Below are positions 53,715 through 64,000 of a stretch of DNA of 64,000 nt, one piece after another. The DNA comes from Breoghania sp. (lineage in GTDB: Bacteria > Pseudomonadota > Alphaproteobacteria > Rhizobiales > Stappiaceae): the NCBI RefSeq assembly GCF_030066895.1, contig NZ_JASJAV010000019.1, forward strand, positions 160,001 through 224,000, written 5' to 3'. Position 1 is the first letter of the stretch, and each line of letters begins with the position of its first letter. Below the pieces are notes generated by a model. It was given only the letters and a program-made list of their open reading frames with translations. It was not told where the DNA came from and made no database searches. Both the position numbers and the translations under genes were made by a program.

Positions 53715-54197
53715 TTACTTCGCCGCGGTCAGCTTGAGCTTGGCGATACCGGCCACCACGTTGAGGCCCTTTTGCACCTGGACGTTGAGCGGATTGAGCG
53801 TGATGGACTTGTCGAGCCCGCCGACGAGCGCATTGGCCCCAACGCCGCCACCGACCGTCGCCTCTGCGGACACGCCCGCATAGTCTCCTTCAAGCGCGCC
53901 CGGCTCGACGTCGGAAGCCGGAGCCAGCACACCCCAGGACAGCTTGCTCACATCGTTCTTGCCGACGTCGATGCCACACTTGGTGATGCGGCCGTGATAG
54001 CGCTCCTTGGGGCCGGAAACCGGCGAGAAGACGCAAGTCAGATCCTTTGAAGACCCGAAAATGAAGCCGGAGCCGCCGGCAACGGTGCAATTGAGGGCGC
54101 CGCCCTTGACCCCGGCCCCTTCAGCGGCGGCAAGACCGGCCAAAAGAGCACCGGCAACGGCAGCCACGGCAAAACATGCAGCAATATGTTTAGTTAT
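53715..54197 (-). CDS. DUF992 domain-containing protein, start codon apparently ATA
   Basis: Second DUF992 copy: ALNCTVAGGSGFIFGSSKDL, LTCVFSPVSGPKERYHGRI, DYAGVSAEATVGGG. The signal peptide should begin (M)TKHIAACFAVAAVAGALLAG. A perfect AAGGAGG sits 7 nt before the expected start, but that codon is ATA (54197-54195) instead of ATG, one G-to-A change. An in-frame ATG at 54227 exists only upstream of the ribosome-binding site and would put the site inside the coding part. Expression may be reduced or lost. The rest of the gene is complete. Confidence 0.75.
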   Translation of the reverse strand: MTKHIAACFAVAAVAGALLAGLAAAEGAGVKGGALNCTVAGGSGFIFGSSKDLTCVFSPVSGPKERYHGRITKCGIDVGKNDVSKLSWGVLAPASDVEPGALEGDYAGVSAEATVGGGVGANALVGGLDKSITLNPLNVQVQKGLNVVAGIAKLKLTAAK

Positions 54198-54363
54198 CGA
54201 AGTTCCTCCTTGTTCAAAGCCCGCCATGACGGCCCGACCCGGCTGAATTCTGAGTTGGGCACGGCGCGCCCGGGCCTGTTTTCCCGAACGCGCCGCCCAT
54301 CAATTCAACTTACCAACGCAAGGTCGGCAGGAGGGTTCCACTATTGACCCTGCGCGGAAGACG

Positions 54364-56032
<1,669 letters not shown>

Positions 56033-56341
56033 GTGACAGATCTGTTCACCATTATCGAGATCAGGATCAAGCCGCCGCACCGCGAGGCCTACCTTCAGGC
56101 CGCACGCGCGTTCCTCGACAAGCGCCGCGTCAATGACGACTGGACCCATCACACGACGCATATTGACGCTGCGGATCCCTGTCACTGCGTCATCACGGTT
56201 CGCTGGCACGACGAGGACAAGATGAAAGCCCATTTTACCTCGAGCGAGCTGAAGGCCTTTTCCGCAGAGACGGAGAGCTACCTCGCCCAACCGGCGATCT
56301 ATCGGACATTTACCATCGAGATCGCGCGCACCCTGCTATGA
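56033..56341 (+). CDS. Antibiotic biosynthesis monooxygenase (ABM)-like protein
   Basis: 102 residues from GTG 56033 with a ferredoxin-like dimeric alpha+beta barrel pattern: TIIEIRIKPPHREAYLQAA, then VITVRWHDEDKMKAHF, HFTSSELKAFSAE. ABM proteins are small cofactor-free oxygenases or ligand-binding proteins; here the role is unknown. Followed after 46 bp by a second ABM-like gene that is frameshifted, so a small operon. Intact. Confidence 0.75.
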   Translation: MTDLFTIIEIRIKPPHREAYLQAARAFLDKRRVNDDWTHHTTHIDAADPCHCVITVRWHDEDKMKAHFTSSELKAFSAETESYLAQPAIYRTFTIEIARTLL

Positions 56342-56387
56342 CCACGACAACCCTTAACGGACGACACATTTTCTGCGGGAGGCCCGC

Positions 56388-56697
56388 ATGTCGCACGTGA
56401 CGATCCTGTTCAATATCCGCGTCCGAAGCCGAGTACCGCGACGATGTCGTCAGGGACATAGGCAAGATCGCGAACAAGAACCGCGAGGAAACGGCATGCC
56501 TCGCCTACGACTGTTTCCGCACCGAGCAGTCCCAGACCGATATTCTCGTCATCCAGGTCTGGGAAACGATGGAAGCCTATGAGGCGCACAACCGGTGCGA
56601 CTATGTCGGCGCACTCTTCGAACGGTATGCGGCGATCCTTCTGGAGCCCGCCCGACGCACCGTTTTGAACCCGACTCGCGAAACCACCGCTCTTTAA
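56388..56697 (+). pseudogene. Second ABM-like protein, 1-nt frameshift
   Basis: Begins MSHVTILFNIRVR and then shifts near 56426; the other frame continues AEYRDDVVRDIGKIANKNR, ETACLAYDCFRTEQSQTDIL, VIQVWETMEAYEAHNR to a stop at 56697. The motif EExACLxYDxFR is typical of putative quinol monooxygenases (YgiN type). One base too many. About 102 residues if repaired. Confidence 0.7.
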
Positions 56698-56877
56698 CTC
56701 CTCGCGCCTCAAATCGTGCACAGATGATCGCAATTGCCCCAATTGCGCCACAAAGTTGACTATCGCCACACTTTCGTCGCCAAAACAAACCGTTGCCGAC
56801 GAAATCCCGGCGCGGTCGGGACCCAATCATCTGGATAATCGATACTGTCAATGAAACGGACCAAAGGGGACGGTACC

Positions 56878-57152
56878 ATGCAGTTCAGCGTAAAGAACCC
56901 TTTCGTGCAGGTGGCAAGAGAGCCGGCAACTCAGCTCTGCGATCCCATCTGCCCCTTCGCTCTTTCCGTGTCACAGGAATAGCCGCGGCTCTGGCGTTGA
57001 CGCCGGTCGTGGCCTTCGCCGCCACAGAACCCGCCAGCACAGGGCTCTCCCCAAGCGTGGCCTGGATCGCCTTCGTCGCCATGATCGTCGTGGTCGCGGC
57101 CATGTGGCGCCATTTCACCCGCCGCATGCTCTCCGACCAACGTCCGCGCTGA
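56878..57152 (+). pseudogene. Small hypothetical membrane protein, probably frameshifted
   Basis: AAAGGGGA precedes ATG 56878 (MQFSVKNPFVQ). After about 11 codons the sensible reading is in the next frame: a hydrophobic segment (VTGIAAALALTPVVAFAAT) like a signal peptide and a second membrane helix (VAWIAFVAMIVVVAAMWRHF) before a basic tail. I do not recognise a family. The frame switch is inferred from the start signal only. Confidence 0.35.
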
Positions 57153-57290
57153 GAAGACTGGGGCTTAAGAGCTCTTCCCGTCGGTACGGACCATTGCCGG
57201 AGCGACGCGACAGGACACTGCACCACGCTCGACAGCCCTGAGTGCTCCCCGACAGGGAGAGGGCGCGCCGCGCATCTCTTGTCAGAAACG

Positions 57291-57319
57291 AAAAAAGCGG
57301 AGAGCCATGCTCCCCGCTT
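57291..57319 (-). terminator. Terminator of ppa
   Basis: On the minus strand a 10-bp stem AAGCGGGGAG/CTCTCCGCTT (one G-T pair), loop CATGG, followed by TTTTTT. About 57 bp past the repaired ppa stop. Confidence 0.8.
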
Positions 57320-57375
57320 GTCGGTAAACCGTCAGACCGGGCGCCCTGATCGGACGTCGAGCCTGTTTCGGTTCG

Positions 57376-57913
57376 TCAGGCCTTTTCGTTCTTGGCCCGC
57401 TCGATGGCTTCCACGATCAGTTTCTTGGCGACGTCGACGCCTTTCCAGCCGTTCACCTTCACCCACTTGCCGGCTTCGACATCCTTGTAGTGCCTCAAAG
57501 AAGTGCTCGAACTGCTTGATGGTGATATCAGGCAGATCCTCGTAGCTGTTGATCCGGTCGTAGCGCTTGGTGAGCTTGGGGTGCGGAACCGCCAGCACCT
57601 TCTCGTCCATGCCGTGTTCGTCTTCCATCATCAACACGCCGATCGGACGGTAGTTGAGAATGGCGTCGGGCACGACCGGGCGCTGGTTGCAGACGATGAC
57701 GTCGATCGGATCGCCGTCGTCCGACAGCGTGTGCGGCACGAAGCCGTAATTGCCGGAATACCGCATCGGCGTGTAGAGGAAGCAATCAACGTACATCACA
57801 CCCGCCGCCTTGTCCATTTCGTATTTGACCTGCTCGCCACCGACTGGAACCTCGACGATCACGTTGACGTCTTCGGGCGCATTCTTGCCGATCGGCACGG
57901 CATCGATGCGCAT
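57376..57913 (-). pseudogene. ppa: Inorganic pyrophosphatase, +1 frameshift in the last quarter
   Basis: Soluble family I PPase that hydrolyses pyrophosphate. [21 protein letters not shown] start at 57913; catalytic motifs intact in the first 140 residues ([36 protein letters not shown]). At KQFEHFFE (near 57495) one extra G shifts the frame; without it the normal end [16 protein letters not shown] and [13 protein letters not shown] follows and stops at 57376, giving 178 residues. As read, the protein ends in a nonsense tail at 57332. The gene is essential in bacteria without a membrane pyrophosphatase, so this may be a sequencing error or a real loss. Confidence 0.85.
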
Positions 57914-58268
57914 TGTGCGACTTCCTTCGCTTAATTTCCGACAACCCATGCGGTCCTGCCGACCGGCATGGCTTGCGATGAGATATGGGAATGATCTGGA
58001 TCCGGCATACTGACGGATGCAGCCCTCCGGCAGCCGGAGTTTTGCTCCGCGCCAGTCCCGGTTCGACGGCGTTGTGCCGGGGACTGCGACAAAATGCAAG
58101 CCCATTATATGCATCGCAACAACGACAGACCGGCATGGATAACGGCAACATGGCCCGCTCGCCGACGCGTCTTCCGCACCGACGTTTTCCCGCTTCCAAG
58201 CCGTTCAGATTGACTTCATTACCGTTTTCGCGGCCCAATATGCCCTAACGGCAGACGGCAGGCTCCGT
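57914..58268. other. Intergenic, 355 bp
   Basis: Upstream region of ppa. A perfect TATAAT on the minus strand at 58109-58104 is the best -10 candidate, without a clear -35. No gene seen. Confidence 0.4.
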
Positions 58269-58786
58269 TCACTTGGCTTTCGAGCGCTCCGCCCAACTAT
58301 AGATCCTTACCGAAAGGTCTGATCTGCCGATGCGCTCGATACTCTCGTCGCAAAGCCCGCCGCCCATCGCTTCATAGAAGCCTTGGGCCGCTTCGTTGTC
58401 CTTGAGAACGCGCACGGCGAAACCCGGCATTCCCGCAGCACGCTTCGCGCGGCGGCGAACAGGCGTTGCCCGAAACCAAGCCCCTGATAATCGGGATGGA
58501 GATAAAGCTCGTAGATCTCGCCGGTGAACGGCAGGTGCTTCAGCCGGCTATGGCCGAACGTGGCGTAGCCGGCGAGCGTTCCGCACACTTCCAGCACCAG
58601 AATGCGGGTCTTGTAGCGGATGACCGCGTGCCACCAGGAGACGCCGCACCGGGCCAGCAACCGTTCCAGTTCCACTCCCGACAGGACACCCCGATAGGCG
58701 CCGCGCCATGCCGCACCATGGATATCGGCGAGCGATTCGGCGTCTTCCGGTCGTGCCTGGCGAATGGTGACGGCGCCGATCTTCAT
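58269..58786 (-). pseudogene. GNAT family N-acetyltransferase, 1-nt frameshift
   Basis: RimI-like acetyltransferase: VTIRQARPEDAESLADIHG, then the acetyl-CoA loop ELYLHPDYQGLGFGQRLFAAA. After LREC (near 58418) the frame shifts; the other frame reads FAVRVLKDNEAAQGFYEAMGG and GRSDLSVRIYSWAERSKAK to a stop at 58269. About 172 residues if repaired. No partner. The conserved NxxAxxFYExxG helix is lost in the shifted version. Confidence 0.78.
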
Positions 58787-58967
58787 AGGACCACCTTATG
58801 TCTTCCCCGAAAAGCTTGGAAGCTCTTTCCGTACCAGCGGCAGCCTGCCCCAGCCTCAGCCAACAGGGCCACATGCTTCAAAAAAGATGCAAGGTCACAT
58901 TTGGACCTCCCGTCGAACGCCCATGGATGCTATCGCACGGCATCACGTTCATTGCGGGATCTTGCCC

Positions 58968-59364
58968 ATGACAGACCGTCTTGCCTCCCCCCCCCCTCAT
59001 CTGGCCGACCGTTGCCGGCGGACTGGCCGGCGCCGCGGGCATCACGCTTTCGACCGTAGCCGCGCATATCGATTTCTCCTATCTGGTAAGCACAGCGGCA
59101 GCGATCGCACTGGCTCACGCGCCCCTGCTTATCCTGCTGTCCCTGCCGGGCATCCGACGCGTGTTGCGCCGCCCCGCCTTGCCCGCGCAGCCGATAACAC
59201 TGGGATTGATCCTCTTTTGCGGAGATTTGACTGCGTGCGCCTTCCTGGATTTCTCCTTCTTCAAGAACGCAGCGCCCACAGGCGGCACCCTGCTCATTCT
59301 CGACTGGCTGCTCGTCGCTCTCCCTGCCTTGCCCAATCTCTTTTCGCGAAACGACGCGGCCTGA
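58968..59364 (+). pseudogene. DUF423-like membrane protein, frame broken at a C10 tract
   Basis: Four-helix membrane protein: WPTVAGGLAGAAGITLSTVAA, ALAHAPLLILLSLPG, PITLGLILFCGDLTACAFLD and APTGGTLLILDWLLVAL, the last two typical of DUF423. The natural start MTDRLAS (ATG 58968) is followed by ten C (58987-58996); nine C would join it in frame to PPLIWPTV. As given, only a TTG start at 58981 could make the protein. Function unknown. Confidence 0.65.
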
Positions 59365-59452
59365 TCCGCGCAGCACGTTCCAGTTGCGCAAAGCCCCCGT
59401 TCAAGGCACCGTAGCAGGCATTGTTCCGTAAGGTCGGATTTTGGGGCAGAAC

Positions 59453-60020
59453 ATGAAGAACGCACTGATTTTGCCCGCGGCGATTGTCGCGGGTGTGGCT
59501 TTTGGCGGCGCAGCACGCGCCGACTATGCATTGACCATCCTCCACACCAACGACTTTCACTCCCGCATCGAGCCGATCAACAAGTACGATTCAACGTGCA
59601 GCGAGAAAGACCTGCAGGCGGGCATAATGTTTCGGCGGTTCCGCCCGTTTCATGACCAAGATTACCGAACGCCGCGATGCGATCCGCGCGGCCGGCGGCA
59701 ACGTCGTGCTGCTTGATGGCGGCGACCAGTTCCAGGGCTCGCTGTTCTACGCCCACTACAAGGGCAAGGCCGCGGCCGAACTGATGAACCGGATCGGTTA
59801 TGACGCCATGGTCGTCGGCAACCACGAATTCGACGACGGCCCCAAGGTGCCCGCCGATTTCATCGGCGCCATCGATTTCCCGATCCTTCTGGCCAATGCC
59901 GACCTGTCGCGGGAAGCGGCCCTGAAGAGCGCGACGATCCTGCAGATCGGCGGCGAAAGGATCGCGCTGATCGGCATCACAGCCGAAGACACGGACGAAC
60001 TTTCCTCCCCCGGTGACGAT
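59453..60020 (+). pseudogene. 5'-nucleotidase/metallophosphatase, frameshifted and 3' truncated
   Basis: Start MKNALILPAAIVAGVAFGGA is a signal peptide, then the dinuclear-metal motif TILHTNDFHSRIEPI. A shift near 59632 is needed to reach VVLLDGGDQFQGSLFY, MVVGNHEFDDG and IALIGITAEDTDELSSPG. There the homology stops near 60020; about two thirds of a normal UshA/NT5-type enzyme is missing. The sequence continues straight into the reversed 5' part of a DUF1499 gene. Confidence 0.8.
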
Positions 60021-60024
60021 GTCC

Positions 60025-60329
60025 GCCGCCGCAACATGCTCCACCCGAGGTTCCGCCTCGATGACGGCGCTGAGCGCCTGGCGCAACTGATGCGGATCGG
60101 CGGCAAAGAGAGGTGGCACCGGATCGGGCCGTTCGCGAATGCAGAGTTCCGGCGGACAGGCAAGAAACGTGTTGGGCGTCTTCGGCCGCTTCAATTGCGC
60201 GAAATCGCCCACCGGCCCGAGATCGGCGGGCCCGAACAGCACTTCCCACGTCTTCTCCCGGCCGAAACCGAAGAAAGCGGCAACACAGACAAGCAGGATG
60301 ACGACAATGGCAAGCGCGGCTGTTTTCAT
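60025..60329 (-). pseudogene. DUF1499 family protein, 3' truncated
   Basis: N-terminus MKTAALAIVVILLVCVAAFF (membrane anchor), then FGREKTWEVLFGPADLGPVGD, LKRPKTPNTFLACPPELC and PPLFAADPHQLRQALSAVIE, the pattern of DUF1499 proteins. After EPRVEHVAA (near 60025) homology ends; the rest (about half) is gone and the frame runs antisense through the 5'-nucleotidase piece. Tail-to-tail truncated pair with that gene. Confidence 0.7.
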
Positions 60330-60387
60330 GGCCGCAACATCGCCTGAGAACTGCGCGAATGCAATGATCGGCGGATACCGTGAATGC

Positions 60388-61130
60388 CTACTGCGAACTC
60401 AGCAGGAACCATCGGTTCATCGGCTGTATCAGCCGGGCGTTGCCGTTGTAGAGCGCGGTGTACCTGGCGATATCGACCTCGGCCACCGACAACGGCTTGC
60501 GCAGCACCATTCAGTCGACGACCTCACTGAAGGGCGGCGGCGTCAACGAGCCTGCATACGCCCAGTAATCGAGGGCACCGGGAAGCAACGTGGAGGGATC
60601 GACGTCGAGTTTTGCCTCCGCATTCGGCTTGCCCGGGAATTTCGCCGCAAGCATAGCAAAGCTGTCGTTCGAGCCGCCGGGCTGGATCATCACGCCGAGC
60701 CCGCCAGTCGCCACGTTCTTGTGAACGAAATGCGCTTCCATCGGGAAAGCCTTGCCGTCAACGAGATGTTCGCTTGGGGCGTGGAAATGGAACTGCAGCA
60801 ACGTGTAGCTGTCCGCCCCGTGCCTCAGCATGCTGTCGTCCGCAACATTGATCTGAATGGTATGGCCGTTGTTGACGACCGTCGCCGGCCCCGAGGCCCA
60901 GTCAATCTCGATCTTCGGCAGGTCCGCCCCGATCGCGCCGGTGAGATCGACCGGCGACTGCTGCGACCCGGCCGAACACGCCATGTCGTCCGTGGAGAGC
61001 TTACCCCAGTGATCAGGCCCCTCCTCGCCCGTATAGCCCCAATGCGCGCTTTCGCGCACGTGCGACGGCCGCCCAGAGAGGGCAAGCGCCCATGACCATT
61101 CACCCCCTTCAGGAAGGTTCTGCGTTCCAT
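60388..61130 (-). pseudogene. Alpha-carbonic anhydrase, frameshift in the signal peptide and opal codon near the end
   Basis: Periplasmic alpha-type carbonic anhydrase. Tat-like signal MERRTFLKG (ATG 61130), then a shift near 61098 to RPSHVRESAHWGYTGEEGPDHW. Zinc ligands are present in LLQFHFHAPSEHLVDG and MEAHFVHKN; QQSPVDL is the usual start of the fold. At 60511-60513 the frame meets TGA (PPFSEVVD, stop, MVLRKPLS), where the family has Trp, a TGG to TGA change; it then runs in frame to TAG at 60388 (IQPMNRWFLLSSQ). The conserved Cys of PPCSE is Phe here. Confidence 0.82.
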
Positions 61131-61287
61131 CACATCCTCCGATAATCGGTGGAACCGGCCGCGACGCTCGGGATCGAGCCCGCCTCGCACATCATCCAAC
61201 TGAATTTCAAGCCGGGTTATTCGGGATAATATGGCGACGGTGATGGCACGAAAACAACCACCGCCATCACGCACGAACGAGGCGTCC

Positions 61288-61899
61288 TCAGCGCTCGTGT
61301 TCGGTCGCGATCCGAATGCGGTCATAGAAGAGCCCGTAGCGGGTTCCCCAGTCGATCAATTCCACGCGCATCTCGGCTTCGAGCCGTTGCCGAAAATCGT
61401 CCGGGACGCCACAGACCATTCCAAGAAACCAGGGCATGTTCTCCAGCCGGACAGGACTCGCGCAGCCGCGTTCTCGGGGGCGGTCTGCATCCTTCACCGA
61501 ATACCGGATCGTTACCGGACCACCGGAAACACCCGCGGTGACCATGGGAACGAGAAAAATGAACGCCGTGTGGACGAGTAACATCATGAGCATCGTCACA
61601 AGAGCGCTGCGCATGACTCTTCCGGCAAATCCCTTGGAAGCGTCGTCCTTTTTGTAGCCGTCGATAACACCGTGAAAGAGAATGCGAAAACAGAAGCCCC
61701 GGAGAACGACAGCGCCAAACAACGCAATAAGCCGACAGGCTTCGTAGAATTGAGAGGACGGCAGGAAAGGGTAGCCGAATGAATGAAAAAAGAGCGGCGC
61801 CCCGCCAGCAAGAGATATGGACAGCAAAAGGATCGCCGCTGCGCTCTCGCGCGGACTGCGTCTGCGAGCGTTGTCCCGCACCTGCGCGTGCTCATCCAT
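61288..61899 (-). CDS. Hypothetical protein with three membrane segments
   Basis: 203 residues. Hydrophobic segments near 18-40 (ILLLSISLAGGAPLFF), 57-78 (LIALFGAVVLRGFCF) and 100-125 (TMLMMLLVHTAFIFLVPMV), then a soluble C-terminal 75 residues, probably periplasmic. Conserved family not recognised. It reads open throughout, between a broken carbonic anhydrase and rpoD. Confidence 0.55.
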   Translation of the reverse strand: MDEHAQVRDNARRRSPRESAAAILLLSISLAGGAPLFFHSFGYPFLPSSQFYEACRLIALFGAVVLRGFCFRILFHGVIDGYKKDDASKGFAGRVMRSALVTMLMMLLVHTAFIFLVPMVTAGVSGGPVTIRYSVKDADRPRERGCASPVRLENMPWFLGMVCGVPDDFRQRLEAEMRVELIDWGTRYGLFYDRIRIATEHER

Positions 61900-61982
61900 C
61901 CGGTTCCCTTCCCGATTTCCGCTATCCCATCATCGAACACTCGCAAAACGTGCCAAGAGAAACAACCATGACGAGAGGCCAG

Positions 61983-62012
61983 AAAAAAGCCCGGCACAAT
62001 GACCGGGCTTTT
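61983..62012 (-). terminator. Terminator of rpoD
   Basis: 10-bp stem AAAAGCCCGG/CCGGGCTTTT with an 8-nt loop; the minus strand continues with TTTTTT (complement of 61983-61988). It lies 26 bp past the rpoD stop. Confidence 0.85.
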
Positions 62013-62037
62013 CGAATTCATGTAAGCGAGATGATCG

Positions 62038-63972
<1,935 letters not shown>

Positions 63973-64000
63973 GTCCTACTCCACAACCGCCGGACAATGC

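Overview
The window reads as a chromosomal segment of an alphaproteobacterium of the order Hyphomicrobiales (Rhizobiales). The evidence is a run of housekeeping genes in an order I know from that group (M23 peptidase, clpB, DUF4167, prmC-prfA, ptsP, lysC, ubiG, DUF1178, nit2-type hydrolase, grxC, comF, then mutT, GNAT, argJ, ppiC, secA), plus lrp-ELM1-trxB-lysR, an ethylmalonyl-CoA pathway dehydrogenase, DUF992 proteins and rpoD. The genus is not decidable from the sequence; a marine Stappia/Roseibium-like relative is only a guess.

Layout. 0.1-12.8 kb: cell-wall and core genes, all intact. 12.9-14.8 kb: a wrecked polyhydroxyalkanoate (PHA) locus, with the 5' part of a PHA synthase gene fused to an acetyltransferase and, divergently, a phasin gene with three in-frame stops. 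14.9-25.8 kb: conserved block with broken nit2, comF and GNAT genes among intact grxC, NDUFAF5-like, flp pilin, mutT, argJ, ppiC and secA. 25.8-36.6 kb: accessory zone (AT-rich methyltransferase remnant, GT2/GtrA pair, cyclase, L,D-transpeptidase, broken autotransporter, broken ferredoxin reductase). 36.6-42 kb: two chemoreceptor genes and a drug/metabolite transporter, all damaged, with two palindromic repeat elements. 42.5-48.5 kb: frameshifted mcd, then intact cspA, lrp, ELM1, trxB and lysR. 48.7 kb: a probable small RNA with an anti-Shine-Dalgarno loop. 49.4-61.1 kb: frameshifted EF-G paralogue, rhodanese, beta-barrel protein, two DUF992 genes, aspC, monooxygenases, ppa, and remnants of 5'-nucleotidase, DUF1499 and alpha-carbonic anhydrase genes. 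62-64 kb: intact rpoD.

The main message is gene decay. About 25 of roughly 55 protein genes carry frameshifts, premature stops, truncations or fusions, while the long essential genes (clpB, ptsP, secA, rpoD, argJ, lysC, aspC, prfA) are perfectly open. Almost every premature stop can be explained by one C-to-T or G-to-A change (CAG/CAA to TAG/TAA, TGG to TGA). This non-random split is hard to produce by sequencing error alone and suggests a lineage in genome reduction, although single-base homopolymer shifts (ppa, the C10 tract near 58.99 kb) may partly be assembly errors. Lost functions point one way: carbon storage, chemotaxis, surface adhesion and several transporters or enzymes are eroded, while replication-independent housekeeping, protein export, thioredoxin and cell-wall functions persist. 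No tRNA, rRNA, CRISPR array or transposase gene was recognised.
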